Shown: positions 52,610 to 61,686, counted from the stretch's first letter. The stretch is DNA of 64,000 nt from Solibacillus sp. FSL K6-1523 (GCF_038005225.1 NZ_JBBOSU010000001.1:1786001-1850000); one strand, 5' to 3'. The notes: generated from the letters alone by a model not told the origin. Numbers and translations: made by a program.

Positions 52610-53617
52610 ATGACTATGATTCGGCAGAATAAGATTTTGATAGCTCTCTTTTTATTGAGTTTATTTATAATTACAATTGCTTGTTCAACAATGTATGGTG
52701 CTACCAATTATTCTGTTTCTACTATTTGGAAAGCATTTGTTCATTTTGATTCGACAAACATGGAACATTTAATAATACGATCATCAAGGATTCCTCGAGT
52801 GCTAGGTGCTTTATTAGTCGGGGCATTCGTTGCGATATCAGGGGCACTTATGCAAGGAATGACGAGGAACTATTTAGCTTCACCCGACATTATGGGGGTA
52901 ACAGATGGTTCAGTCTTTATCATTACAATATCTATGATATTTTTACCAAATCTTCAACCACTTACTCTAATTTTCTTTTCTTTTGTAGGTTCAATTTTAG
53001 GAGTAGCGTTCGTTTTTGGTATCGCAAAAATCATTCCGGGTGGGCTGACTCCCATATCGCTCGTGATTATTGGAACGATTTTAGGGATGTTTTTAAGCGG
53101 TGTTTCTCAAGCTTTAGCTACTTATTTTCAAGTCTCTCAAAACATTAGCTTTTGGTATAATACGAGACTTCATCAAATCGACTTGATCATGATTCAATGG
53201 GCTATGCCTTTAGCAATAATCGGATTTGTGATTGCACTATACGTTGCAAAGTCTGTGACTGCGATTTCACTAGGAGATGAAGTTGCACAAGGTTTAGGAA
53301 TTAACATAGTAGTGATGAAAGTATTGACGTTGGTGAGTGTTGCATTGTTGACAGGAATATCTGTAGCTTTAGTAGGGAAAGTAACATTCATTGGTTTAGT
53401 AATTCCACACATTACTCGCTTTTTGATTGGGGAAGATTATAGGAGGATTATTCCATATGCGGGTTTGTTCGGAGCACTGTTTTTTGCATGGGCAGATATA
53501 TTAAGTCGTGCAGTTAATCCACCTTTCGAAACACCAGTCGGCGTCATTACCGCACTTGTAGGTGTCCCTTATTTCCTTTATCTCATTCGGATAAGGGGGG
53601 GAAAGCAGTATGCCTAA
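52610..53617 (+). CDS. FecCD-family siderophore permease 1
   Basis: 335 residues with about nine transmembrane helices. Family signatures RIPRVLGALLVGAFVAISGA, MQGMTRNYLASPDIMGVTDG, and GKVTFIGLVIPHITRFLIG with the EAA-like loop. GAGGGAAG precedes ATG 52610. Overlaps the second permease by 8 bp. Confidence 0.92.
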   Translation: MTMIRQNKILIALFLLSLFIITIACSTMYGATNYSVSTIWKAFVHFDSTNMEHLIIRSSRIPRVLGALLVGAFVAISGALMQGMTRNYLASPDIMGVTDGSVFIITISMIFLPNLQPLTLIFFSFVGSILGVAFVFGIAKIIPGGLTPISLVIIGTILGMFLSGVSQALATYFQVSQNISFWYNTRLHQIDLIMIQWAMPLAIIGFVIALYVAKSVTAISLGDEVAQGLGINIVVMKVLTLVSVALLTGISVALVGKVTFIGLVIPHITRFLIGEDYRRIIPYAGLFGALFFAWADILSRAVNPPFETPVGVITALVGVPYFLYLIRIRGGKQYA

Positions 53618-54644
53618 CCGCAAACCAAATATCCTTTTTTTTATAGTAGGTAGTATCGGAATTGCTTTTGCGTTATTGATTTTCTATTTCAGTTTAACAA
53701 GTGGTGCGTATCCTTTGACCACACCCGAAACGTTTCGAACGTTGTTTGGTATAGATCATATCTCGGATCATGAACTTGTTATCTTCGGTTTCCGGATGCC
53801 TAGAATTGTAATTGGTGTGTTAATTGGTTTAGCACTTGGAATAGTTGGAGCCATTTTACAAGGTATAACTAAAAATGATTTAGCCGATCCGGGAATTTTA
53901 GGTATCCAGTCTGCTGTAGGGCTCGCTGTAGTACTTTATATGTTCATCGCCCAAGGTAATATTAAAGAAATGTCGAGTCTCGGTATTGTCGGGATGTCTG
54001 TATGGGGTTGGATTGGTGGCATGATTGCAGCGTTGTTACTCTTTGTGCTTTCAAGATATAGGGGAGAGCTTGATCCAAAACGTTTAATTTTAGTAGGAAT
54101 AGCGTTAAATGCTGGCTTTGGTGCTTTTACTCTTTTCATTTCGCTGAAGATGAACCCTCAAGATTTTGAGATGGCGACAGTATGGTTATCGGGAAGTATT
54201 TATAGCGCCTCATGGCAACAAGTCATTTCTATGTTGCCATGGGTAATCATTATTATTCCATTAATAATTTGGAAAGCACCAATTCTCAATATTTTACAAC
54301 TCCATGAAGTAGCGATTATTGGATTAGGGGTTCGAGCAAACCGAGAACGTATCATTTTATTAGTAGGATCGGTTGGCTTAATTAGTGCAAGTGTTGTCGT
54401 TTCTGGAAGTATTTCATTTGTCGGATTACTGGCTCCACATATTTCGAGAAGGTTAGTAGGGATTCATCATCAACATATCATTCCGATTAGTGGGATTGTC
54501 GGTGTAATCCTTGTTTTAACAGGCGATTGGATTGGGAAAACGATATTTGCACCTGCAGAATTACCAGTCGGGATTGTCATTTCTATTATTGGAGTGCCGT
54601 ATTTCATTTATTTATTAATCCGAAAAAGTCGCAAAGTAACATGA
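53610..54644 (+). CDS. FecCD-family siderophore permease 2
   Basis: 344 residues, GGGGGGAAAG upstream. Signatures RMPRIVIGVLIGLALGIVGA, LQGITKNDLADPGILGIQSA and GSISFVGLLAPHISRRLVG. It pairs with the upstream permease to form the channel. Confidence 0.92.
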   Translation: MPNRKPNILFFIVGSIGIAFALLIFYFSLTSGAYPLTTPETFRTLFGIDHISDHELVIFGFRMPRIVIGVLIGLALGIVGAILQGITKNDLADPGILGIQSAVGLAVVLYMFIAQGNIKEMSSLGIVGMSVWGWIGGMIAALLLFVLSRYRGELDPKRLILVGIALNAGFGAFTLFISLKMNPQDFEMATVWLSGSIYSASWQQVISMLPWVIIIIPLIIWKAPILNILQLHEVAIIGLGVRANRERIILLVGSVGLISASVVVSGSISFVGLLAPHISRRLVGIHHQHIIPISGIVGVILVLTGDWIGKTIFAPAELPVGIVISIIGVPYFIYLLIRKSRKVT

Positions 54645-54663
54645 TATAGAATTGAGGTAAGTT

Positions 54664-55458
54664 ATGAGTTATACACATGTAGTAAAAACAATGCGTCATC
54701 CTTTGTTGCAAACTGCCTACCGAATGACAATCGCAATACCAAAAGAACCAGCACCGAGAGAAGGGTATCCAGTTCTTTATGTTTTGGATGGCAATGCTTA
54801 TGGAGGTCTATTTGAAAATATTGTGACATTGCAGTCGCGACGTACTGAAAAAACAGGTGTGCCTTTGTCGGTAATTGTATCGATTGGATATGAGAAGGAA
54901 GAAGTATTTAATTCACTGCGAGTTTATGACTTCACACCGCAAAGTGAAGTAGTCAATTTACCGGAACATCCTTCTGGAAAACCTTGGCCTATTTCTGGAG
55001 GAGCAGAGAATTTTTTAGAAATATTAAAAGAAGTGAAAGAAATTGTTCGACAACTAATTAAGGTAGATGAAGAAAAACAACTTATTTTCGGACATTCTTT
55101 AGGAGGCCTATTTCTCGTTCATATGCTCGTTCGAGAGACAAAGTTATTTTCACATTATTTTATTTGCAGTCCGTCACTTTGGTGGAATCAAGAGCAAGTA
55201 TTACAAGAGGCTCTTCAAATACCAACTTTAGAATGTAGGATTTTCATAGCAGTGGAGCGAGAATCAAAACATAAAATGTATGAAAATGCGTGCTCTTTAT
55301 TTCGTCATTTAGAAGCATTACGTTTACAATCGGTGAAATTTCATGCACCACCAGATGAAAATCATATGTCAATCGTTCCAACGAGTATCAGTCAAGCATT
55401 ACGATTTTTAATGAATACAAAGTCTTTCTCGCCAGATCAACAGAAAATAAAAGAATAA
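54664..55458 (+). CDS. Siderophore esterase (IroE/BesA-like alpha/beta hydrolase)
   Basis: 264 residues from ATG 54664. YPVLYVLDGNAYGG near the start, nucleophile elbow IFGHSLGGLF (Ser145), and H234 in DENHMSIVP. This is the fold of IroE/Fes/BesA enzymes, which hydrolyse ester-linked siderophores such as enterobactin or bacillibactin after import to release iron. It has no signal peptide, which fits action in the cytoplasm. Its place within the uptake operon supports the role. Confidence 0.82.
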   Translation: MSYTHVVKTMRHPLLQTAYRMTIAIPKEPAPREGYPVLYVLDGNAYGGLFENIVTLQSRRTEKTGVPLSVIVSIGYEKEEVFNSLRVYDFTPQSEVVNLPEHPSGKPWPISGGAENFLEILKEVKEIVRQLIKVDEEKQLIFGHSLGGLFLVHMLVRETKLFSHYFICSPSLWWNQEQVLQEALQIPTLECRIFIAVERESKHKMYENACSLFRHLEALRLQSVKFHAPPDENHMSIVPTSISQALRFLMNTKSFSPDQQKIKE

Positions 55459-55481
55459 CTTGAGAAGATGAGGTGAAAGAA

Positions 55482-56273
55482 ATGATAGCTGTTGAACAGA
55501 TTACGGTCGGTTATGGAACGACAATTATTATAGAAGAATTAAGTATCACTATACCAAAAGGTCAAATTTCCACTATTATTGGACCCAATGGATGTGGTAA
55601 ATCTACTTTACTCAAAACAATTGCACGGATTCTTAAAGCAAGTCATGGCGCTGTTTTTATCAATCAACAAGCGATTCACGAGACAAGTTCTAAGGAAATC
55701 GCGAAGAAGATGGCAATTTTACCTCAAACAGCTGAAGCACCAGCAGGTTTGACGGTGCGTGAATTAATTACATACGGTCGATTTCCACATCAAACTAGCT
55801 TCGGCCGTTTAAAAGAAGAAGATGTAAAAGCGATTGATTGGGCGTTAGAGGCGACAAACTTAACTGAATTTCAACAGCGACCAATCGAAGCGTTGTCTGG
55901 TGGGCAGCGGCAACGCGTTTGGATTGCAATGGCTCTGGCACAAGATACAGATATTTTAATTTTAGATGAGCCGACGACTTATCTAGACATGGCACACCAA
56001 CTCGATATTTTACAATTGTTAGAAAGACTCAATAAGGAGCAAGGAAAGACCATTGTTATGGTTTTACACGATTTAAATCATGCATCTCGTTTTTCGCACT
56101 ATTTAATCGCAATGCGAGATGGCGCTCTGATAACAGAGGGTACACCTAACCGTGTAATGACTGGCGATCATTTACAAGGTATCTTTCAAATTCAAGCAAT
56201 ATTAACGACTTGTCCATTCAGCCAAAATCCGATTTGTTTATCTTATGGAAAAATAGAGGGGAATGTATCATGA
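55482..56273 (+). CDS. FecE-type siderophore ABC ATPase
   Basis: About 263 residues from ATG 55482 (GAGGTGAAA upstream, so GTG 55473 is rejected). GPNGCGKST (34-42), LSGGQRQRVWIAMALA, LILDEPTTYLD and the H-loop VLHDLNHA. It energises the two FecCD permeases. Its stop overlaps the reductase start (ATGA). Confidence 0.93.
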   Translation: MIAVEQITVGYGTTIIIEELSITIPKGQISTIIGPNGCGKSTLLKTIARILKASHGAVFINQQAIHETSSKEIAKKMAILPQTAEAPAGLTVRELITYGRFPHQTSFGRLKEEDVKAIDWALEATNLTEFQQRPIEALSGGQRQRVWIAMALAQDTDILILDEPTTYLDMAHQLDILQLLERLNKEQGKTIVMVLHDLNHASRFSHYLIAMRDGALITEGTPNRVMTGDHLQGIFQIQAILTTCPFSQNPICLSYGKIEGNVS

Positions 56274-57307
56274 ATGATTGTTATGATGTGACGATTATTG
56301 GCGCAGGACCAGCAGGCTTATTCTCAGCTTTTTATGCAGGATTACGTCAAATGAAAACAAAAATTATCGATAATCACAGTACGTTGGGAGGGAAATTGCA
56401 CGTCTATCCTGAAAAGATGATTTGGGATGTAGGCGGGATTACACCGATTCTAGGTGAAGATTTAATGCTTCAATTAACCGAGCAAGCGCAAACATTTGAC
56501 CCGACGATTATTTTAGAAAAAACGGTTACGAAAATTGAACAGTCTGAAAATCAAACATTTAAGATTACGACGAACGCAGGTGAAATTCACTTATCAAAAA
56601 CGGTTATTTTAGCGGTAGGTGGAGGAATTTTATCACCGAAGAAAATTGGTTTTTCTAAAGAGGAGCATTTCGAAAAAACAAACCTTCACTATACCGTAGA
56701 TAAACTTGCTAATTTCAGAGACAAAACGGTCCTCATTTCAGGAGGAGGAAAATCTGCAGTCGACTGGGCGAATACATTAGAGCCAATCGCAAAAAAGGTC
56801 ATCATGACATATCGGAAAGGTGAATTAACAGGTCACGAGGCAGAAATTCAACGTTTGATTAATAGCTCTGCAGAGATTATATACCATACGGAAATTAAAG
56901 ATGTGGAAGGAGACGATTATATTGAACGTGCCATCATACATCAAGTCGAGACAGATGAGCGTTTTCATCTCGAGGTGGATGAAGTAATTATTAACCATGG
57001 TTATGATCGAGATAATGATTTATATGAGCAATCTCCTTTAGAATTTATGATGCATGAGCAACACGGATTGGCGGGTTCGGCTTATGGAGATATTTCTGTG
57101 CCTGGTATTTTTGCGGCGGGAGATAGTTTGAACTACAATGGTAAACTCCATCTAATAGCAGGGGCTTTCCAAGATGCTGCGAATGCTGTTAATCGTGCGA
57201 AACAATGGGTTGAACCAGATGCAGATAAAGTGGCGATGGTATCTTCTCATAATGCACTATTAAAAGAGAAAAATAAGCCTTTATTTGAGCAATTATCGAA
57301 ACAATAG
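56270..57307 (+). CDS. Ferredoxin/flavodoxin-NADP reductase-like (TrxR-type) enzyme
   Basis: 345 residues from ATG 56270; GAGGGGAATG upstream and overlap with fecE decide the start. FAD site IIGAGPAGLFSAFYAG, NADP site LISGGGKSAVDWANTL and the C-terminal FAAGDSLNYNGKLHLIAGAF. It lacks a CxxC thioredoxin-reductase disulfide, matching the YumC-type ferredoxin-NADP reductases. In this operon it may reduce ferric siderophore directly or supply electrons to the monooxygenase. Confidence 0.87.
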   Translation: MNDCYDVTIIGAGPAGLFSAFYAGLRQMKTKIIDNHSTLGGKLHVYPEKMIWDVGGITPILGEDLMLQLTEQAQTFDPTIILEKTVTKIEQSENQTFKITTNAGEIHLSKTVILAVGGGILSPKKIGFSKEEHFEKTNLHYTVDKLANFRDKTVLISGGGKSAVDWANTLEPIAKKVIMTYRKGELTGHEAEIQRLINSSAEIIYHTEIKDVEGDDYIERAIIHQVETDERFHLEVDEVIINHGYDRDNDLYEQSPLEFMMHEQHGLAGSAYGDISVPGIFAAGDSLNYNGKLHLIAGAFQDAANAVNRAKQWVEPDADKVAMVSSHNALLKEKNKPLFEQLSKQ

Positions 57308-57771
57308 ATTTTTAATGCTTCATAAAAAATGAATGAAATGGCAGGAATCGCTGTTGTTTTTAAATACATTGATTCCTGCGCTTCATCTATATTTGGCATA
57401 GTGATACTAAGTACCATACCCCTATTATCGACTGTCACAAAATAACTTCTGTGACTCCAACTTTAGAAATTACCTCTCATACAATAACACTCATATTTAA
57501 GAAATAATAGGCTATTTATTATGAGTAGAATTCAAGCACAGATTAAATAATTTTGTCTAGTTTTGTATGGATATTCATTGCTGATGTTATTTGAGCATTT
57601 GCTGCAAACAGAATTCTGAATTGCCTATTGGAATACTTAGGGTTTCCGAATTATTCCTTTTAGTTTGTTGTGCAATATAAACAATGTGCCCAGTTAGCCG
57701 AGGTATAATTGATTTTTAAATAATAATTAGTATAATTAACCTGAAAAAACAATATTGAACGGGAGAATAAA
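57308..57771. other. Intergenic stretch with a dyad and a gene remnant
   Basis: 464 bp without an intact gene. It holds a perfect inverted repeat GCAGGAATC (57341-57349) / GATTCCTGC (57371-57379), probably the operon terminator region although no long T run follows, and the DUF1572 fragment at 57580-57694. Confidence 0.5.
57580..57694 (-). pseudogene. Fragment of a DUF1572 gene (3' end)
   Basis: About 115 bp aligns by eye, with scattered differences, to the 3' end of the DUF1572 gene at 48587-48705 in the same orientation. Shared blocks include GCATTTGCTGCAAA/GCATCTGCTGCAAA and TGCCTATTGG. Only the C-terminal ~38 codons remain, without start or upstream part. Confidence 0.75.
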
Positions 57772-58275
57772 ATGAAGATTTCTAATATAATATCGATACT
57801 TTTAATGTGCATTTTTTTAGTAGGATGCAGTACATCTAATTCACAGGAAAAAGAACCAGTTATTGACGAAGAATCCGCTCAAATAACATATGAGCCTATT
57901 GTAAAAAAAGACCAAGTGGCAACGGATGTAACGAATCAGAAGAAACAGGAAGGGCATATTGAAGTGATTCACGGCAAAATGATTGATCAACAAGTTGTGT
58001 CGCCCATTGGTCAAAGCGAAACACCATTTAACGTATATGGCGATATGGCAGTTAAAGTATACATATTGAATACCGGTACTGAAAGCTTTATATATAGAAT
58101 TCAAAATGTAGACGATGATAAGAGGCTTGATTATGGAATTTTAAAGGGAAAAGAAAGTTTTGAGCGAGTATTTTATGACTTGCCAGAAGGGTCATACATA
58201 ATTTCTTATTTAGTTGAAGAAGAAGGTTTTCCAATGGATATCGCTTTTACAGAACAGGTTTATATTGTTGAATAG
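57772..58275 (+). CDS. Lipoprotein, hypothetical
   Basis: 167 residues, GGGAGAA upstream. Signal and lipobox FLVGC with Cys19. The mature part is acidic, with a predicted beta-sandwich C-terminal half (VKVYILNTGTESFIYRIQNV; EGSYIISYLVEEEG). This looks like a surface-exposed small beta domain; no family recognised. Confidence 0.65.
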   Translation: MKISNIISILLMCIFLVGCSTSNSQEKEPVIDEESAQITYEPIVKKDQVATDVTNQKKQEGHIEVIHGKMIDQQVVSPIGQSETPFNVYGDMAVKVYILNTGTESFIYRIQNVDDDKRLDYGILKGKESFERVFYDLPEGSYIISYLVEEEGFPMDIAFTEQVYIVE

Positions 58276-58328
58276 GGGGTATTAAAGTTGATGGACTGTG
58301 GACTTGAACAGTAAAAAAGGAAATAGAC

Positions 58329-58568
58329 TTAATCGTCCATTTCCTCCTGCACTATCCGCCAACTCACTTTATATTTTGCTTTAGGAATACCGTGGTATTG
58401 CTCATAGCGGCACGTCCTACAAGAACAGTGAACCTTTCCTTTACTTAATGATCCACGGACGGGTAAAAACTCGTCTTCCATTTTGAAAACATTTTTTAAT
58501 ATGGCCCATTTTTTTCGGATGATTCGCTCCCGATGATGACGAGTGTAAGATTTTGAACGGTTTTTCAT
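58329..58568 (-). CDS. Small very basic protein with HCSC motif
   Basis: 79 residues. SD AAGGGAG is spaced for ATG 58568; the ATG at 58574 is too close to it. The N-terminus KNRSKSYTRHHRERIIRKKW is highly basic, and the C-terminal half has LSKGKVHCSCRTCRYEQYHG. Small proteins of this kind are widespread and look RNA-binding with a Cys-rich knuckle, but I know no function. It is preceded by a strongly structured leader that covers its ribosome binding site. A hairpin at 58319-58344 overlaps the stop and has a T run on this strand. Confidence 0.6.
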   Translation of the reverse strand: MKNRSKSYTRHHRERIIRKKWAILKNVFKMEDEFLPVRGSLSKGKVHCSCRTCRYEQYHGIPKAKYKVSWRIVQEEMDD

Positions 58569-58572
58569 GTAC

Positions 58573-58655
58573 ATCAGCTCCCTTGAGAAACCCAAGCTTG
58601 CAAGGAATGTCAAGGGATGTTATAGCACTCCCTACAAGCTTGGTATCGAGCTGAT
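58573..58655 (-). promoter_or_regulatory. Nested stem-loop leader covering a ribosome binding site
   Basis: Three nested perfect pairings: ATCAGCTC (58573-58580) with GAGCTGAT (58648-58655); CCAAGCTTG (58592-58600) with CAAGCTTGG (58635-58643); AGGGA (58613-58617) with TCCCT (58629-58633). On the - strand the outer 3' arm overlaps the Shine-Dalgarno of the 58568 gene. This is the layout of a translational switch. Confidence 0.6.
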
Positions 58656-59138
58656 ATACGGAATTAATCGATTCATAGCATAATTCCTTTCATTGTTTAT
58701 ATGAAGTTAGTATCACATAAAAGTTCCAATAAACAAATGATTATTTCGATAGAGATTTGTGTTGAGTGTCCCAAAAGTTAATTGAATACTAAATATCACA
58801 ACGAAAATGACTGAATATTTTGAAGGTATTGCGCGGGAAATAAGCGAAAAATATTTGATGTGTTTAAGCTTAATGCAAACTAAAACCTAAATACTTACTT
58901 CTAACATTCGAAATGTGAAAAAATATACTAATAGAAGATGAAAAGTATTTACGATTGCTACCTTGAGTTCCTTCATTATAATAGTATTCCTCTCTTTATA
59001 ATTTCAGGACCAGCAGTAATACTTGTGACTGCTCAAACAACTCATAAAGGGATGGCTTAATGAAGAAGGGATTGTTGTCCAAACAACGAATTAGTAGTTG
59101 TAAGGATGTATTTTATTTACTAATTAGGGGGGATATAC
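58656..59138. other. Mostly empty stretch with a LysE-like remnant
   Basis: AT-rich, no intact gene. Only the fragment at 58983-59060 resembles coding sequence. GGGGGG before ATG 59139 belongs to the next gene. Confidence 0.4.
58983..59060 (+). pseudogene. Possible LysE-family exporter N-terminal remnant
   Basis: The frame reads IPLFIISGPAVILVTAQTTH KGMA then stop. It resembles the N-terminal GPAVxLVxAxxxxxG helix of LysE/RhtB translocators, without start codon or remaining domains. A short match, so tentative. Confidence 0.3.
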
Positions 59139-59501
59139 ATGATTCTTGGATTACATCACGCACAGATAACGATTCCAAAAGGTGCTGAAGAGGAATGTAA
59201 GAATTTTTATTGCAATTTATTAGGATTAGAAGAAATTGAAAAGCCAGTATCACTTCAAGGTAGAGGGGGATTTTGGCTACGAGTTGGCGATAAAGAAGTG
59301 CATGTGGGAACAGAAGATGGCTTTGATAGATTATCAACAAAAGGTCACTTAGCATATCAGGTTGAAGATGTATCCTATTGGAAAAGTGTATTAGTGGAAA
59401 ACAATATAAAAATATTGGATTCAGTTCCAATTCCTAATTTTGAACGTTTTGAGTTTAGAGATCCTTTTGGTAACAGAGTGGAGTTTATTAAAGAAATTTA
59501 A
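59139..59501 (+). CDS. VOC-family (glyoxalase/bleomycin-resistance fold) protein
   Basis: 120 residues, one VOC domain made of two beta-alpha-beta-beta-beta units. Metal-site positions H7 (LHHAQITIP), H in STKGHLAYQVED and E in GNRVEFIKEI, plus RDPFGNRVEF, the usual ending. TAGGGGGG precedes ATG 59139. Substrate unknown. Confidence 0.85.
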   Translation: MILGLHHAQITIPKGAEEECKNFYCNLLGLEEIEKPVSLQGRGGFWLRVGDKEVHVGTEDGFDRLSTKGHLAYQVEDVSYWKSVLVENNIKILDSVPIPNFERFEFRDPFGNRVEFIKEI

Positions 59502-59704
59502 GACTCTTTATTTAAGTACCAGGTGAATTAGTTTAGTTAATGATTTGTGGGCTTTATTCGTTGGGAATGCCTAAGTGATTCGGAAATTGATTTTCAAAAA
59601 TGTATCAAAAGGCTGTTATTCGACCGTCGTTAATTTTATGGTAGAAAATTAATTAGAGGTGAATCCATCCTTTTTGAAATTAGTGAATAAAAGGAAGTGA
59701 ATAT

Positions 59705-59935
59705 TTGATTATTATTAAATATCTAAGTAGCAATGGAAATGAAATAGGCGAACACCATTTTAATTCGAACTCTGTCGAAGAGGCTGTATCGTATGCAGAA
59801 CTACAATTAAAAAGTGCTTTTATTTATACGAAATCAAATAATGATACGGAAATTACTAAATTTGATAGTAAATATGTTGCCGGATATAAATTAATCGTTA
59901 CAGAAAAAGCGAAAGTAGCAGCAAGCCCATCTTAA
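59705..59935 (+). CDS. Small hypothetical protein (76 aa)
   Basis: TTG 59705 with AAAGGAAG upstream. Starts MIIIKYLSSNGNEIGEHHFN and is mixed alpha/beta; a terminator follows. No family recognised. Confidence 0.5.
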   Translation: MIIIKYLSSNGNEIGEHHFNSNSVEEAVSYAELQLKSAFIYTKSNNDTEITKFDSKYVAGYKLIVTEKAKVAASPS

Positions 59936-59939
59936 TATG

Positions 59940-59971
59940 AAGCCTTCCACTGAAAAATGTGGAGGGCTTTA
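59940..59971 (+). terminator. Rho-independent terminator
   Basis: AAGCCTTCCAC / GTGGAGGGCTT, loop TGAAAAAT, then T. Between this and 60151 nothing is recognised. Confidence 0.7.
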
Positions 59972-60151
59972 ATTATGCTGTGAACTTAATCGAAAGCCAA
60001 CTAGTGGTACACCCCTTAAAGAATGGTTGGGTACTATTCAAAGAAAATCACTGATTCTATACAAAATGATGGGATTTCTTTATTGCTTAAATAGGAATGT
60101 TTGTTCTGTAATGAAGGGGTGACGAATTTTTTTAGAGGGAGTGTCTGAGCA

Positions 60152-60277
60152 ATGTCGGCTAATTTTAAAAATCTATCTACAAATCAACGAGTATTTCGAG
60201 ATACGACGAGCGAAAGATTAAATGTCATTAATGCTGCAAGGATTCAATTAAAGGTTATAGTTATAAAAGTTTATTAA
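60152..60277 (+). pseudogene. Truncated small gene at a junction
   Basis: ATG 60152 opens a 41-residue frame (SANFKNLSTNQRVFRDTTSE...) that runs into sequence shared with the integrase remnant on the other strand. It looks like the 5' part of a gene cut by a deletion or insertion near 60250-60275. Confidence 0.35.
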
Positions 60278-60517
60278 TACTTTATTGCCTTTTAATTCGT
60301 ATAAAGACAGCCAGCTACCAGCGAATTCAGCGAAACATACATCACTTGAAAATGAGTGCTGCTTCTGAAGGGCAGCGATACGGTCCAAAATCTTCCTTTC
60401 AGCTTCTTTTTTAGTTTTACCTCTTCTAGTAACTTGTCTTCGCTTTCCAGTAGTTGGATTACGAGGACCCTCTCCAATACATCGCCACATATTTTTTTCG
60501 ATTTTTTCGCAAAACAT
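60248..60517 (-). pseudogene. Tyrosine integrase N-terminal remnant
   Basis: 89 residues. The N-terminus is the Arm-type DNA-binding domain of phage integrases: WRCIGEGPRNPTTGKRRQVT followed by RRGKTKKEAERKILDRIAAL, then the start of the core-binding domain (FAEFAGSWLSLYE). The frame breaks at about 60270; the whole catalytic domain (R...H-x-x-R...Y) is missing. Confidence 0.8.
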
Positions 60518-60595
60518 AATACATCACCTCATGCATATCACTAGTTGTTTCTAAATGTCCTTATAATGTATTACATATTTAATCGAATAGCTGTT

Positions 60596-61073
60596 CTAAT
60601 ATGGAACGTAGTATTTATTGCTTATGTATTTCTCTAAACGAATGTGAGCAAATTCATACTCAACATTGAACAGTTGCCGTACACGATGAATCGTTTGAGA
60701 AGTACAATCCATAAATTCCAATTGATTCAGCATAAATGTAGGCATGCAGGCATGGTACATAAAATTATTGGCTTTAAACCTCCTGATATTCACGGAATAG
60801 GGGAGGCATGTTAAATTGATCCCCAGTATGCAGCAATGGATGACACAGTTCATGGCAAAAATCTTGCCATTGTAATTGATTGCTAAGGTGACTGTCTATA
60901 AAAATAGCAGTCATATTATTGTATAAAATAGCTTCACTGGTTCGTTCCCAGTAGAATACTTTTATGTCCATAGCGTTTGGAATGGTCTTAATGTTTAACT
61001 GCAAGGGCTTTTGGATATCAATTAGTTGATAGAGTTTATGGATGAAATCTTCTAAATGACTATTAACCTTCAT
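60596..61073 (-). pseudogene. ImmA/IrrE-like metallopeptidase, frameshifted
   Basis: First part 61073-60774: zinc motif HELCHPLLH (HExxH) within WQDFCHELCHPLLHTGDQFN. After ...LFREYQE one extra G shifts the frame; the rest continues in the other frame as FKANNFMYHACMPTF and so on to 60596. The full protein would be ~155 residues. ImmA-type proteases cut phage and ICE repressors. Together with the integrase stub this marks a decayed prophage or ICE end. Confidence 0.75.
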
Positions 61074-61121
61074 AAGTATAACCACCTTGTTAGGAATGTA
61101 TGTTCTTTTTGGTGTACAATA

Positions 61122-61148
61122 AAACCCTACTATTTAGAGGTAGGGTTT
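61122..61148 (-). terminator. Terminator at the end of the two-gene pair
   Basis: AAACCCTAC / GTAGGGTTT; on the - strand followed by TATTG with a TTTT run. It overlaps the stop codon of the 61147-61683 gene. Confidence 0.55.
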
Positions 61149-61683
61149 ATAATACTCTTGCATTTTGTAAGAATAATCGAATGAGTAATCCTGTTAATTT
61201 GATAGCGAAAAACATGGCATAAATGAATAACCATAATTCAAACAAAAAAAGATAAGTTAAATAAATAGGTTGTATATTGCCTAATTCATACAAATAGGGA
61301 GCAACTGTTGAGATTATAATTACACATCCCCATAATACTACTAAATACCAAAAAGGGAATAAAAACTTGTGCAATAGCCTGGTTTTCTCCAATGGTTCTA
61401 ATACTTTTTGATTAAAAATAGTCATTGATACTGCTAAAGCAGCTATAACTATCCCAAATATTGATGCACTCATTCCAGAAATTCTATTATACAAGTCTTT
61501 TGCTATTTCAGGTGTGTAGACGTTGAAATCAGTTAGCTCAAAGCCGCTAAAAATATAATGAATGAAACCAATTAATAACAAAGAGTTTAAAAGAGTGAAG
61601 TTAAAAACTAATTTTGGCCCACTAATTCTAAACATACCAAAAAATGTAGTTTCTTTATATTTTGACTCCATTCCTTTTCTCAA
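61147..61683 (-). CDS. Four-helix membrane protein (RexB-like in layout)
   Basis: 178 residues from TTG 61683; GGGGAGGTG lies eight bases upstream. Four hydrophobic segments (about 27-47, 73-90, 107-127, 140-165). It starts 3 bp after the stop of the soluble 293-residue protein, so the two are almost certainly co-translated. No sequence family recognised. A soluble sensor plus membrane effector next to an ImmA gene is reminiscent of lambda RexA-RexB, but this is a layout comparison only. Confidence 0.5.
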   Translation of the reverse strand: MRKGMESKYKETTFFGMFRISGPKLVFNFTLLNSLLLIGFIHYIFSGFELTDFNVYTPEIAKDLYNRISGMSASIFGIVIAALAVSMTIFNQKVLEPLEKTRLLHKFLFPFWYLVVLWGCVIIISTVAPYLYELGNIQPIYLTYLFLFELWLFIYAMFFAIKLTGLLIRLFLQNARVL

Positions 61684-61686
61684 TGT

